Assembly (NCBI GenBank): GCA_964438695.1
Contig: CAYTKP010000001.1
Span: 9,598 to 73,597, forward strand
Reading direction: 5' to 3'
From: Phoenicimicrobium sp964438695
Lineage (GTDB): Bacteria > Atribacterota > Phoenicimicrobiia > Phoenicimicrobiales > Phoenicimicrobiaceae
DNA: 64,000 nt
In this document: positions 55,100 through 63,944 of the stretch, in pieces
Layout of the letters: each line of letters begins with the position of its first letter
How positions within the stretch are numbered: the stretch's first letter is position 1
Notes under the pieces: generated by a model
Databases searched by the model: none
What the model saw: only the letters and a program-made list of their open reading frames with translations
Told to the model about the DNA's origin: nothing
Made by a program: the position numbers and the translations under genes

Positions 55100-55639
55100 T
55101 TATTTTGCACCGGTCTTCCCAACTTTTCTTCTCACTATTTCATCGATATATCTTATTCCTTTTCCTTTATATGGTTCAGGTTTTCGTAGTTCTCTTATCT
55201 TCGCCGCAATTTCTCCTACTTCTTTTTTATCAATGCCTTTTACCTTAATTATCTTTTGTTTTTCCACTTCGAATTCGATTCCTTTCGGAGGATCGACTTT
55301 TACTGGATGAGAGTAGCCAATTTGAATCATTAATTTACTACCTTCTAGGGCAGCCCGGTATCCTACGCCATTAATTTCTAAAACTTTTTCAAATCCCGCT
55401 GATACCCCTTTTACCATATTATCTATTAAACTTCTACTTAGGCCATGTAAAGACCTATGGAATTTACTTTCAGAATGTCTAGAAACATATATTTTATCTT
55501 CATCTATTTTTACTCCAATACTAGGATGAATATTTTTTTCTAAGACCCCTTTTTCTCCTATTACTTTTAACTTATTATTATCAAGTTCAACCTTAATTCC
55601 CTTAGGAATAATTACTGGTTTCTTCCCTATTCTGGACAT
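55100..55639 (-). CDS. rplF: 50S ribosomal protein L6
   Basis: 179 residues. S-R-I-G-K-K-P-V-I-I-P at the start and the C-terminal P-E-P-Y-K-G-K-G-I-R-Y signature. Followed by rplR and preceded by a 251-nt spacer with a palindrome. Confidence 0.98.
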   Translation of the reverse strand: MSRIGKKPVIIPKGIKVELDNNKLKVIGEKGVLEKNIHPSIGVKIDEDKIYVSRHSESKFHRSLHGLSRSLIDNMVKGVSAGFEKVLEINGVGYRAALEGSKLMIQIGYSHPVKVDPPKGIEFEVEKQKIIKVKGIDKKEVGEIAAKIRELRKPEPYKGKGIRYIDEIVRRKVGKTGAK

Positions 55640-55890
55640 ACTAAACCTCCTCTTTCTCGTATTGTGTTATATCATATTGCGATTCTGCACTTCTCTCAGT
55701 AAATACCATTAAAAAGAGAGTAATAAGTCTATCCTTTCCTTAGGAAAAATAGTAAAGATCTCATTCCTGAGATCGCTATCATCCCTGCGACTACTCGAAA
55801 TGATATTTTTTACTTTTTATCCCAACTCCTAAAATCTAGCTCCTTACTTCTTTTTCTTGGAGATATATGATATGCTACACCCTAATTTAC
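55640..55890. repeat. Spacer between rpsH and rplF with palindromic repeat
   Basis: Contains GATCTC-attcct-GAGATC (55757-55774) followed by atccctgcgactactcgaaatgat, a pattern similar to REP-like palindromes in other genomes. No gene seen. Confidence 0.5.
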
Positions 55891-56289
55891 TTACCAAACA
55901 CAACAAATAACTTCCCCGCCAAGATGCCTCCGCAAAGCCTCTTTTCCAGTCATAATACCTTTTGAAGTAGATATTATAGAAATTCCCAAACCACCTAACA
56001 CTTCAGGTATTTCATCTTTTTTAACATAAACTTTTAATCCGGGTTTGCTAATTCTCTTAAGATTATTAATAGCCTTTTCTTTATTTATATATTTCAAATA
56101 GATAATTAATTGACCCTGCTTATTATCCTCTTTATATCTATAGTCTTTAATAAATCCCTCATCTTTTAGTATACGAACAATTTCTAATTTCATTTTTGAT
56201 GCTGGTACTGATAGAGATTTATGTCGCATTTTATTTGCATTTCTTATGCGAGTTAATAAATCCGCAACAGGATCTGATATAACACTCAT
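55891..56289 (-). CDS. rpsH: 30S ribosomal protein S8
   Basis: 132 residues. D-P-V-A-D-L-L-T-R-I-R-N-A near 6-18 and the S-T-S-K-G-I-M-T motif near 107. Follows rpsN in the spc operon. Confidence 0.98.
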   Translation of the reverse strand: MSVISDPVADLLTRIRNANKMRHKSLSVPASKMKLEIVRILKDEGFIKDYRYKEDNKQGQLIIYLKYINKEKAINNLKRISKPGLKVYVKKDEIPEVLGGLGISIISTSKGIMTGKEALRRHLGGEVICCVW

Positions 56290-56348
56290 AAATAACGTCC
56301 TCCTCTCTTCAACTTCAACTTTTTATTTATCTCGCTTCATACAAGTTT

Positions 56349-56534
56349 TTACCAGCTTGATTTAATTACACCAGGCAATTCTCCTCTGTGAGCCATTGTT
56401 CTAAAACATATTCTACATATCCCAAATTTTCTAAGATAACCTCTTGGTCTCCCACAGATGCTACATCGAAAATATTTTCTTACTTTATATTTAGGCTCTC
56501 TTTTTGCCTTTGCTATTAGGGCTTTTTTTGCCAC
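56349..56534 (-). CDS. rpsN: 30S ribosomal protein S14, type Z
   Basis: 61 residues. The short zinc form: C-S-I-C near 24-27 and C-R-I-C near 39-42, with R-G-E-L-P-G-V-I-K-S-S-W at the end. Found in Gram-positive and several deep-branching lineages. Confidence 0.98.
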   Translation of the reverse strand: MAKKALIAKAKREPKYKVRKYFRCSICGRPRGYLRKFGICRICFRTMAHRGELPGVIKSSW

Positions 56535-56800
56535 ACTATTTCCTCCTTTTTCAGTGGTTAATTGCTTGTTTAGTTACTTAACTGCTTAGCTAACCAGTTA
56601 GTTTAAAATTAATTTATCAACTAACTAATTAGCTAAGCAAGTAATTATATTCTTTCTTATGTCTCGTATCTATAGAAATCAAAAAACAAAGACCCTGACT
56701 ATTGAATTTTGAATACCCAAGTAGTTTTAAAATAAGTTTTGAATTCTAGGTGATGCATAATACGAGATCCGAACGACGATATATGTAATACAAAAATAAA
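56535..56800. repeat. Word-repeat spacer between rplE and rpsN
   Basis: 266 nt with gtggttaattgcttgtttag and gcttagctaaccagttagtt, answered by an inverted actaattagctaagcaag (56623-56641), and a tacgagatccgaacgacga word near 56760. It breaks the usually tight rplE-rpsN junction. Confidence 0.6.
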
Positions 56801-57340
56801 CTATTTTTTAAAAGGCATACCCATATACTCTAAAAGAGCTCTACCTTCTTCATCATTTTTAGCATTAGTTATGATAGTAACATTCATCCCTAAAGTATTA
56901 GCAGCTTGATCAAAATCTATTTCCGGGAAAATCAACTGTTCTTTTATTCCTATAGTATAATTCCCTCTTCCATCAAAGGAATCAGATGGGACACCTCTAA
57001 AATCTCGAATTCTAGCAATAGCCACATTAATGAATTTATCTAAAAAGTCATACATCCTCTCATTTCGTAAAGTAACTTTACAACCTACAGGCATGCCTTT
57101 TCTAACTCCAAAATTAGAAATAGATTTTTTTGCTCTGGTAATAATAGGTTTTTGACCACTGATAATAGCTAATTCCTTGACAGCTTCATCCATAATCTTA
57201 GAATCTTTAATAGAACTCCCTAAGCCCATGTTAATCACTACCTTTTTTAATCTAGGAACTGCCATTACGCTTTTATATTTAAATTTTTTCATCATTTCTG
57301 GAATAACTTGTTCAAAATATTTATCTTTTAACCGGGGCAT
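56801..57340 (-). CDS. rplE: 50S ribosomal protein L5
   Basis: 179 residues. V-P-R-L-K-K-V-V-I-N-M-G near 29-40 and R-I-R-D-F-R-G-V near 111. 5S rRNA-binding. Starts 10 nt after the rplX stop. Confidence 0.98.
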   Translation of the reverse strand: MPRLKDKYFEQVIPEMMKKFKYKSVMAVPRLKKVVINMGLGSSIKDSKIMDEAVKELAIISGQKPIITRAKKSISNFGVRKGMPVGCKVTLRNERMYDFLDKFINVAIARIRDFRGVPSDSFDGRGNYTIGIKEQLIFPEIDFDQAANTLGMNVTIITNAKNDEEGRALLEYMGMPFKK

Positions 57341-57350
57341 AACTAACCTC

Positions 57351-57680
57351 CTAAACCTTATCTATTATTTCTCCACATTTTTTGCATACTCTAACTCTCT
57401 TGCCCTCTTTAGTTCTTTCTCTTTTTATATTTGTAGGTTTATTGCATTTGTTACAAATTAATTTAATATTAGAAATATTCAATGTACCCTCTTTTTCAAT
57501 TACTCCTCCTTGTGGAACTTTTTGAGTAGGCTTATTATGTTTTTTTAAAAAATTCACACCTTCAATTATTACCTTCATTTTTCTAGGGAAAATACTAACA
57601 ATTTTCCCACTTTTTCCTTTATCATCTCCACTTATAACTAATACATTATCTCCCTTTTTAAAATTTACTTTGTTAACCAC
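57351..57680 (-). CDS. rplX: 50S ribosomal protein L24
   Basis: 109 residues. KOW motif G-D-N-V-L-V-I-S-G-D-D-K-G-K near 11-24. The C-terminal half holds C-N-K-C and C-K-K-C pairs, a possible zinc-binding feature of this family. Spc operon. Confidence 0.97.
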   Translation of the reverse strand: MVNKVNFKKGDNVLVISGDDKGKSGKIVSIFPRKMKVIIEGVNFLKKHNKPTQKVPQGGVIEKEGTLNISNIKLICNKCNKPTNIKRERTKEGKRVRVCKKCGEIIDKV

Positions 57681-57701
57681 ACCACTATCCCTCCATTCAC
57701 T

Positions 57702-58070
57702 CTATACCACTTCTGAAGCTAGTGATATTATTTTCATAAAATTTTTATTCCTTAATTCACGAGCGACAGGTCCAAATATTCTTGTTCCTACTGGTTCATT
57801 CTGATTATTTATTATTACCGCTGCATTGTCATCAAATCGAATATAAGAACCATCGGGGCGACTATGTTCTTTCTTGGTCCTAACAACAACTGCCTTTACT
57901 ACATCACCCTTTTTACATGTTCCTCCTACTGCTGCTTCCTTGACTGAAGCAACAATAATATCCCCAATTTTAGCATATCTTCTTCGAGAACTACCTAAGA
58001 CTTTTATACATTGTATTTGCTTAGCGCCTGAATTATCTGCGACAAATAATCGTGTTTGCATTTGTATCAT
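57702..58070 (-). CDS. rplN: 50S ribosomal protein L14
   Basis: 122 residues. M-I-Q-M-Q-T-R-L near the start, A-D-N-S-G-A-K near 11 and G-T-R-I-F-G-P-V-A-R-E-L-R near the end. A 154-nt spacer with word repeats lies upstream, before rpsQ. Confidence 0.98.
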   Translation of the reverse strand: MIQMQTRLFVADNSGAKQIQCIKVLGSSRRRYAKIGDIIVASVKEAAVGGTCKKGDVVKAVVVRTKKEHSRPDGSYIRFDDNAAVIINNQNEPVGTRIFGPVARELRNKNFMKIISLASEVV

Positions 58071-58224
58071 CTTAACTACCTTCTCTCTTTAATCATAATT
58101 ATATAGTCGTTAGTATATACCATAGCGTAGAACGTTATGGACGTATGCAACACGCCCCTCCTACTTCCTAAACGCTAAACGCTATACCTAATTAAATAAT
58201 ATTCACTATTTGATCTAAATTATT
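58071..58224. repeat. Word-repeat spacer between rpsQ and rplN
   Basis: Holds tagtcgttagtatatacc (58103-58120) and ctaaacgctaaacgctatac (58167-58186). Breaks the rpsQ-rplN junction, which is tight in most bacteria. Confidence 0.55.
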
Positions 58225-58479
58225 TTATTTCGTTTTTTCCAATATTTCTACAACTCTCCATCTTTTTCTTCTGCTTAAAGGTCGAGTTTCTGCAATCTTT
58301 ACCTTATCTCCAATGTCACAATTATTTTTTTCGTCATGAGCTATAAATTTTGATGATTTTTTTATTCGTTTTCCATAAAGAGGATGTGCCACCAGGTATT
58401 CTACTTTTACGACCACACTCTTTTCCATTTTATCACTAACAACTCTACCAACTTTTGTTTTTATCTTCCCCCCGGACAA
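58225..58479 (-). CDS. rpsQ: 30S ribosomal protein S17
   Basis: 84 residues, OB-fold rRNA-binding protein. G-R-V-V-S-D-K-M-E-K-S-V-V-V-K-V near 11-26 and the E-T-R-P-L-S-R-R-K-R-W signature near 63. End of the S10-operon part. Confidence 0.97.
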   Translation of the reverse strand: MSGGKIKTKVGRVVSDKMEKSVVVKVEYLVAHPLYGKRIKKSSKFIAHDEKNNCDIGDKVKIAETRPLSRRKRWRVVEILEKTK

Positions 58480-58501
58480 TATTTAACCCTCCTTCATTAA
58501 T

Positions 58502-58705
58502 TCATATTTTATTTTTTTGTAATTCAATTTCTCTTAAGATTGTTTTTACCCGAGCAATATTACGTTTTACTTCTCTTATCCTCATGGGATTACCTAATTG
58601 TCCCGTTACCATTTGAAATCTTAAACTGAATAACTCATCCTTAAAATCAACTAACTTTTTTTGAAGTTCCTCTATTGACAAATCTCTTAATTCATTAGAT
58701 TTCAT
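58502..58705 (-). CDS. rpmC: 50S ribosomal protein L29
   Basis: 67 residues, helical hairpin protein near the exit tunnel. E-L-Q-K-K-L-V-D-F-K-D-E-L-F-S-L-R-F near 13-30 and an R-x-x-K-R-N-I-A-R-V-K-T segment. Starts at the base after the rplP stop. Confidence 0.97.
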   Translation of the reverse strand: MKSNELRDLSIEELQKKLVDFKDELFSLRFQMVTGQLGNPMRIREVKRNIARVKTILREIELQKNKI

Positions 58706-59128
58706 TTATTCCACCACCTGTTCTTCTCTAGAAAGAAACCGAGTTTTTATAGGTAATTTATGTGCGGCTAAACGCAATGCCTCTTTTGCTAAACTTTCAT
58801 CTACTCCCCCTAATTCAAACAATATCTTTCCAGGTTTCACCACAGCTACCCAATGATCTGGTGCTCCTTTTCCTTTACCCATTCTAGTTTCTGCTGGTTT
58901 CTTAGTTACTGCTTTATCAGGAAACATTCTTATCCAAACCTTTCCACCTCTTTTTACGGCATGGGTAATACTAATTCTTGCGGCTTCAATTTGAGCACTA
59001 GTTATCCAATGAGGCTCTAATGCTTGTAAGCCAAATTCGCCAAAAGCTAGCATATTTCCTTTATTAGCACAACCTTTTATCTTTCCCCTATGGGGTTTAC
59101 GGTATTTTGTTCTAGTTGGTTGTAACAT
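58706..59128 (-). CDS. rplP: 50S ribosomal protein L16
   Basis: 140 residues. M-L-Q-P-T-R-T-K-Y-R-K at the start and R-M-G-K-G-K-G-A-P near the middle. Overlaps the 3' end of rpsC by 17 nt. Confidence 0.98.
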   Translation of the reverse strand: MLQPTRTKYRKPHRGKIKGCANKGNMLAFGEFGLQALEPHWITSAQIEAARISITHAVKRGGKVWIRMFPDKAVTKKPAETRMGKGKGAPDHWVAVVKPGKILFELGGVDESLAKEALRLAAHKLPIKTRFLSREEQVVE

Positions 59129-59855
59129 TTTTCTGTTTTCCTCCTACATCTAATTCTTCAGCAGCTTTATTAATTAAAACACCAGCTTTTTGTTTCTGGG
59201 TATTTTTTTCTACAATTTTATCATTCTTTGAAGGTAATATCTCCCCTCTAAAAATCCAAACTTTAACACCAATTTTTCCATAAGTGGTATTAGCTTCAGC
59301 AAATCCATAATCTATATCTGCTCTCAAGGTATGAAGAGGTAATCTTCCTTCTAAATGCCACTCTGTCCTAGCTATTTCTGCTCCACCTATTCTTCCAGAG
59401 CAAGATATTTTTATCCCTTCAGCCCCTGCCCTCATAGAGCGGTTTGCTGCTTGTTTCATAGCTCTTTTAACTGAACCTTTTCTTTCTAGCTGTTCAGCAA
59501 TCGTCTCCGCAACCAATTGAGAATCCAACTCGGGAAGCTTTACTTCGCTGATTTTAATTTGCAAATCACCCTTTACAAACTTTGCCAACTCATTCCTTAA
59601 TTTAGTTACTTCTGCTCCTTTTCTTCCAATAACAATTCCAGGTCTTGAACATTTTATGGCTACTCTTACCCGATCAGCTATACGCTCTATTTCTATAACC
59701 GATATACCAGCATGTTTGAGATGGGTTTTAATAAAATCTTTTATTTTATAATCTTCGTATATATACTTCGCGTAATTTTTTTTAGCAAACCATTTAACGT
59801 CCCAATCTCTTATGATTCCAATTCTTAAACCTTTTGGATGTACTTTTTGTCCCAA
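59112..59855 (-). CDS. rpsC: 30S ribosomal protein S3
   Basis: 247 residues, KH-domain protein at the mRNA entry. G-Q-K-V-H-P-K-G-L-R-I-G at the start, KH loop R-P-G-I-V-I-G-R-K-G-A near 70-80, and a longer lysine-rich C-terminus than E. coli S3. Directly abuts rplV. Confidence 0.98.
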   Translation of the reverse strand: MGQKVHPKGLRIGIIRDWDVKWFAKKNYAKYIYEDYKIKDFIKTHLKHAGISVIEIERIADRVRVAIKCSRPGIVIGRKGAEVTKLRNELAKFVKGDLQIKISEVKLPELDSQLVAETIAEQLERKGSVKRAMKQAANRSMRAGAEGIKISCSGRIGGAEIARTEWHLEGRLPLHTLRADIDYGFAEANTTYGKIGVKVWIFRGEILPSKNDKIVEKNTQKQKAGVLINKAAEELDVGGKQKNVTTN

Positions 59856-60200
59856 TTATCTTTCCTCCCTTTTACTATCAACTACAATAGTGATATGGCT
59901 GGTTCTCTTTCTAATTCTACTAGCTCTCCCCATAGCTCTTGGTCTATATCTTTTCAAAGTAGGCCCTTCATTTACAAAAGCTTCGGAAACATATAAATCT
60001 TCTACATCTATATTATTATTATTTTGAGCATTATATATTGCTGATTTTAAAACACTATAAACCATCTTAGCTGAACGGTTAGGAAGAAACTTTAATACTA
60101 AAAGAGCTTCGCCTGCATCTTTACCACGAATTATATCTACAGCTTGTCTTCCCTTACGAGCAGAGATTGGTAAATATTTTCCTTCTGCCTTTACACCCAT
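59856..60200 (-). CDS. rplV: 50S ribosomal protein L22
   Basis: 114 residues lining the exit tunnel. A-R-K-G-R-Q-A-V-D-I-I-R-G near 14-26 and the tunnel-loop R-P-R-A-M-G-R-A-S-R-I-R-K-R-T near 85-100. The next gene rpsC starts at the base after its stop. Confidence 0.98.
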   Translation of the reverse strand: MGVKAEGKYLPISARKGRQAVDIIRGKDAGEALLVLKFLPNRSAKMVYSVLKSAIYNAQNNNNIDVEDLYVSEAFVNEGPTLKRYRPRAMGRASRIRKRTSHITIVVDSKREER

Positions 60201-60214
60201 TGTTTTCCTCCTAA

Positions 60215-60300
60215 TTATTAACTTTATTCAAACTTGTACCCGTCAAAATGGGTAGGATAATTTACTTTTTTAACCTTGGAATCTTTTTTAAATTCCTGGG
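60215..60300 (-). repeat. Intergenic module between rpsS and rplV (short copy)
   Basis: Core TTCAAACTTGTACCCG (60227-60242, plus strand) and hairpin CCTTGGAAT...ATTCCTGGG (60274-60300) adjacent to the rpsS stop; the C-rich part is missing. Confidence 0.7.
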
Positions 60301-60585
60301 CTATTTTATTGAGGTCGATCTCTCTGTATGAGCACTGTGTCCTTTAAAAATTCGAGTTGGAGCAAATTCTCCAAGTTTATGGCCTACCATATTTTCAGTA
60401 ATATATACTGGTATATGCCTTTTACCATTGTGGACAGCAATAGTATGTCCAACCATTATTGGGAAAATAGTCGAATTTCTAGACCAAGTCTTGATTATTG
60501 CTTTCTTCCTCTTTTGATTTAATTCTCGTATTTTGCTTAATAATTTCTCATCAACATAAGGTCCCTTTTTAAAAGATCTAGACAT
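60301..60585 (-). CDS. rpsS: 30S ribosomal protein S19
   Basis: 94 residues. S-R-S-F-K-K-G-P-Y-V-D at the start, W-S-R-N-S-T-I-F-P, and the G-H-K-L-G-E-F-A-P-T-R signature. Between rplB and rplV, with a short module after it. Confidence 0.98.
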   Translation of the reverse strand: MSRSFKKGPYVDEKLLSKIRELNQKRKKAIIKTWSRNSTIFPIMVGHTIAVHNGKRHIPVYITENMVGHKLGEFAPTRIFKGHSAHTERSTSIK

Positions 60586-60607
60586 TTAAAAAAACTACCT
60601 CCCTAAA

Positions 60608-61444
60608 CTATATTTTTTTCATCCGGTTTTTAACAATATATTTATCCGATATTTTATTTTTCTTCCTAGTACGGTATCCTTTAGCAGGTATACCATTTGG
60701 AGAAACTGGATGTCTTCCACCTGCGCTTTTTCCTTCTCCCCCACCCAATGGGTGATCAATAGGATTCATTGCTACACCGCGTACTGTAGGTCTTATACCT
60801 AACCACCGTTTTTTACCTGCCTTACCGTACGATAAATTTTCATGATTGAGATTACTTATTTGCCCTATAGTAGCCATACAATCTAAGCTTATTAATCTTA
60901 CTTCTCCAGAAGGTAATTTGATGTGTGCATATTTACCTTCTTTGGCCATTAGTTGAGCTGTTGTCCCAGCCGATCGGACTAACTTACCACCTTGCCCAGG
61001 ATTTAATTCTATATTATGAATTAATGTTCCAACAGGAATATCCTTTAAGGGCCTTGCATTTCCAACTTTTACATCTGATTCTTTACCAGAAATAACTATA
61101 TCTCCCACGTTCAATTTTTCAGGGCACAAGATATACCTTTTCTCGCCATCATAATATTTTAAAAGAGCAATACGAGCCGAACGATTAGGATCGTATTCAA
61201 TACTTGCTACCTTAGCTGGAATCCCATCTTTGTTTCTTTTGAAATCAATTATTCTGTATTTTCTTTTATTTCCCCCTCCCTGATGTCTTACGGTTAATCT
61301 ACCTTGATTATTTCTTCCACCTTTTTTATTTATGCCTTTGGTCAAAGATTTTTCAGGTCTTTCAGTAGTTATTTCATCAAAAGATGAGATAGACATAAAT
61401 CTTCTACCTGGAGAGGTTGGTTTAAACTTTTTTATCTCTGCCAC
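60608..61444 (-). CDS. rplB: 50S ribosomal protein L2
   Basis: 278 residues. K-P-T-S-P-G-R-R-F near the start and the N-P-I-D-H-P-L-G-G-G-E-G near 224, containing the conserved histidine near the peptidyl-transferase centre. Followed by rpsS. A large module lies upstream. Confidence 0.98.
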   Translation of the reverse strand: MAEIKKFKPTSPGRRFMSISSFDEITTERPEKSLTKGINKKGGRNNQGRLTVRHQGGGNKRKYRIIDFKRNKDGIPAKVASIEYDPNRSARIALLKYYDGEKRYILCPEKLNVGDIVISGKESDVKVGNARPLKDIPVGTLIHNIELNPGQGGKLVRSAGTTAQLMAKEGKYAHIKLPSGEVRLISLDCMATIGQISNLNHENLSYGKAGKKRWLGIRPTVRGVAMNPIDHPLGGGEGKSAGGRHPVSPNGIPAKGYRTRKKNKISDKYIVKNRMKKI

Positions 61445-61482
61445 TTTAATCTACACCTTTCTTAAAATTCTTTTTAATTTCA

Positions 61483-61720
61483 AGGTTGTCAGGGGAATAA
61501 TCTCACCCCTTTGAAACTAACATATCTTTCGATATTTCTTTTATACTATATCTTTATCATTCTCGACAATCTTATTAGAATCTATTCCTTCTTAATTAGA
61601 TAAGTGCTCGTAAACATAATTAAAGAAAATATTCTTTTTGTATAGCTTTTTTTAAATTTTTATAATAATTGAAGTCCTTATTTAGAAGTATAAAATTTCT
61701 TTAATTCTTATACTTCTAAA
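61483..61720 (-). repeat. Intergenic module between rplW and rplB (longest copy)
   Basis: Hairpin TTTAGAAGTATAA/TTATACTTCTAAA (61681-61720) whose arm includes the rplW stop codon; core degraded to agataagtgctcgtaaac (61599-61616); the C-rich stem gtcaggggaataatctcacccctttg (61488-61513) before rplB. Confidence 0.65.
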
Positions 61721-62003
61721 TATTTTCTAGTTCCTTAATCTTCTCACCTGTTTTTAAAGTTACTATTGCTTTCTTCCAATGTGATGTCTTACCTGAGTAT
61801 CTACCTAGTCTCTTCTTTTTCCCAGGTACTTTCACAATATTAACCTTAACTACTTTTGTTTTGAATTTTTCTTCAACAGCTTTTCCAATTTCGGAACTAT
61901 TGGCTTCCCAATCAACCTTAAATATATATTTATTTTCTTCTTTTAATCTAACACTTTTTTCAGAAATTATTGGATGTAATATAATATCTCTATCAGAAGG
62001 CAT
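61716..62003 (-). CDS. rplW: 50S ribosomal protein L23
   Basis: 95 residues. I-L-H-P-I-I-S-E-K-S near 7-16 and F-K-V-D-W-E-A-N near 28-35. Overlaps rplD by one base; its stop lies within the stem of the following hairpin. Confidence 0.97.
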   Translation of the reverse strand: MPSDRDIILHPIISEKSVRLKEENKYIFKVDWEANSSEIGKAVEEKFKTKVVKVNIVKVPGKKKRLGRYSGKTSHWKKAIVTLKTGEKIKELENI

Positions 62004-62626
62004 TATGATAAAACCTCCTCAATCTGTTTTATTGCTTCTTTGGTAAAAATTGCTTTCCCATGATTTAAAAGATCGTAGCTATTAAGTTTAGAAACGGGTA
62101 GTGCTATTGCACCTTGGATATTTCTTATTGCTTGTTCTATATTTTTATCCTCTTTCTCAATTATTACTATTGGTTTTTTAAGTGCTTTTAGATTTTTTAA
62201 AATTTCAATTATCTTTTTAGTCTTATTTTCATTTAAAGACAATTTATCTAAAATCATAATTTCGTTATTCTTTGCTTTAGCCGAAAGAACCGATTTCAAA
62301 GCAACAATTTTCATCTTTTTAGGTAAAGAATATGAATAATCTCTTGGAGTAGGTCCAAATACTGTCCCCCCCCCGATCCAAATAGGAGAACGGTTAGATC
62401 CTGCTCTAGCCCTTCCAGTACCTTTTTGTCTCCAGGGTTTAGCCCCTCCTCCACTTACTTCACTTCTATTTTTTGTTGAAGCGGTCCCCCTTCTCTTATC
62501 TGCTAAATAACGTTTTACAACTTGATGGACAAGGTATTTGTTTATTTTAGCGTTAAAAATATTCTCATTTAGGGAAATCTCTCCAATTTCTTCTCCTTTA
62601 ATATTATGTACAGATAGATCAATCAT
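62003..62626 (-). CDS. rplD: 50S ribosomal protein L4
   Basis: 207 residues. R-R-G-T-A-S-T-K-N-R-S-E-V-S-G-G-G and W-R-Q-K-G-T-G-R-A-R-A-G near 44-75, the exit-tunnel loop. In E. coli L4 represses the S10 operon; no matching leader could be recognised here. Confidence 0.97.
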   Translation of the reverse strand: MIDLSVHNIKGEEIGEISLNENIFNAKINKYLVHQVVKRYLADKRRGTASTKNRSEVSGGGAKPWRQKGTGRARAGSNRSPIWIGGGTVFGPTPRDYSYSLPKKMKIVALKSVLSAKAKNNEIMILDKLSLNENKTKKIIEILKNLKALKKPIVIIEKEDKNIEQAIRNIQGAIALPVSKLNSYDLLNHGKAIFTKEAIKQIEEVLS

Positions 62627-62663
62627 AGCTAATCCTCCTTCCCTGATAAATATACCTTGACTA

Positions 62664-63287
62664 TTACCTAGTTTTATTAATTATAAGTATTGTTCCTTTT
62701 GCTCCAGGCACAGCACCTTTTACTAAAATTAAATTTCGTTGAATATCTACTTTCACTACTTCTAAATTTTTCATTTTTACTTTGTTGTTCCCCATATGAC
62801 CAGGTAATTTTTGTCCTTTGAAGACTCGGGCAGCATCTGTAGCACCAATAGAACCTACTGCTCTATAATATTCTTTTTGACCGTGTGTTTTCGGTCCCCC
62901 AGAAAAATTATGTCTCTTAATTGCGCCAGCAAAACCCTTTCCTTTCGATATTCCAGTAACATCTATCTTCTCACCTTCCTTAAAAATATCTACTTTAATC
63001 TCTCCATTAGTAGATATCTTATTGGAAGCGTCCACTTTAAATTCTTTTATATATTTTAAAGGCTCTATTTTTGCTTTATTAAAATGACCTAATAAAGGCT
63101 TAGAAACTTTTTTCTTGTCTATATCTTTAAATCCTAATTGTACAGCATTATAGCCATCTTTTTCTTCATTTTTTAACTGTACTACTCGGCAGGGACCTGC
63201 AAGAATTACAGTAACTGGAATAGAATCACCGTCCTTATTAAATATTCTGGTCATTCCTAACTTTTCTCCTATTAATCCTAAAGCCAT
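62664..63287 (-). CDS. rplC: 50S ribosomal protein L3
   Basis: 207 residues from the ATG at 63287, giving the usual M-A-L-G-L-I-G-E-K-L-G-M start. An in-frame GTG five codons upstream overlaps the GGAGGTGA ribosome site, but that site is 14 nt from the ATG, so the start is not certain. F-S-G-G-P-K-T-H-G-Q-K-E near 130 matches the family. Confidence 0.95.
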   Translation of the reverse strand: MALGLIGEKLGMTRIFNKDGDSIPVTVILAGPCRVVQLKNEEKDGYNAVQLGFKDIDKKKVSKPLLGHFNKAKIEPLKYIKEFKVDASNKISTNGEIKVDIFKEGEKIDVTGISKGKGFAGAIKRHNFSGGPKTHGQKEYYRAVGSIGATDAARVFKGQKLPGHMGNNKVKMKNLEVVKVDIQRNLILVKGAVPGAKGTILIINKTR

Positions 63288-63329
63288 TTTTACTTTCTTC
63301 ACCTCCAGATCTAATCGCTAAAATCTCAA

Positions 63330-63468
63330 ATTATTTCTTCCCCCAATTGTCTTTAAACCCTTACCGCCTTTTGTTATTTTTTAATTTCAGGCAATACTTT
63401 TCTGAAATTGATATTAGAATAAATTCTTTATTCAAACTCGTGCCCGTTAAAAACGGGTATTGTTTCAA
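63330..63468 (-). repeat. Intergenic module between rpsJ and rplC
   Basis: Core TTCAAACTCGTGCCCG (63431-63446) followed by the short stem CCCGTTAAAAACGGG; palindrome AGAATAAATTCT (63416-63427); inner hairpin AATTTCAG/CTGAAATT (63382-63408). No strong terminator hairpin at its rpsJ end. Confidence 0.7.
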
Positions 63469-63777
63469 TTATTCTAAAGTTTTTATTTCGATATCCACTC
63501 CGGAAGGTAAATCAAGATGCATCAATGCTTCGATAGTTTTAGTTGAAGGTTCCAGGATATCGACTAATCTCTTATGAGTCCGCATTTCAAACTCTTCTCT
63601 CGACTTCTTATCCACATGTGGTGAACGTAACACGCAATATCTATTTATTTCAGTTGGCAAAGGTATAGGACCAGAATATTTTCCTCCTATCCTTTTTACA
63701 GTTTCAATAATTTTTAAAATAGAATTATCCAATATTCTATGGTCGTATGCTTGTATGCGAATTCTTATCTTTTGCAT
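63469..63777 (-). CDS. rpsJ: 30S ribosomal protein S10
   Basis: 102 residues. I-R-I-R-I-Q-A-Y-D-H-R near the start, S-G-P-I-P-L-P-T-E near 36-44 and the H-K-R-L-V-D-I-L region. Also acts as NusE in antitermination in other bacteria. First ribosomal gene of the S10 cluster, downstream of tuf. Confidence 0.98.
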   Translation of the reverse strand: MQKIRIRIQAYDHRILDNSILKIIETVKRIGGKYSGPIPLPTEINRYCVLRSPHVDKKSREEFEMRTHKRLVDILEPSTKTIEALMHLDLPSGVDIEIKTLE

Positions 63778-63944
63778 ATATTTTTTATTTTACCTCCCCA
63801 TTTTTTCGTATCTCGTATCTCGTCAGAGTCATTGTAGAAACGTATAGCAATACGTCTTTACTTTCAGATATTCAAATTATTCTTGTATGGACAGGCGAGA
63901 CGCCTGTCCTATTAACGACTAACGACTATTCACTAACGACTAAT
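63778..63944. repeat. Repeat-rich spacer between tuf and rpsJ
   Basis: 167 nt with a cgtatctcgtatctcgtca word (63809-63827), the palindrome GACAGGC-GAGAC-GCCTGTC (63890-63908, sister of 17578-17596), and attaacgactaacgactatt continuing to cactaacgactaattta (63911-63945). Confidence 0.65.

Noticed and set aside
42437..62046. Numerous plus-strand frames of 60-180 codons opposite the ribosomal genes (for example 53513-54061)
   Set aside because: They are antisense shadows of well-recognised ribosomal protein genes and have no ribosome sites or known similarity.
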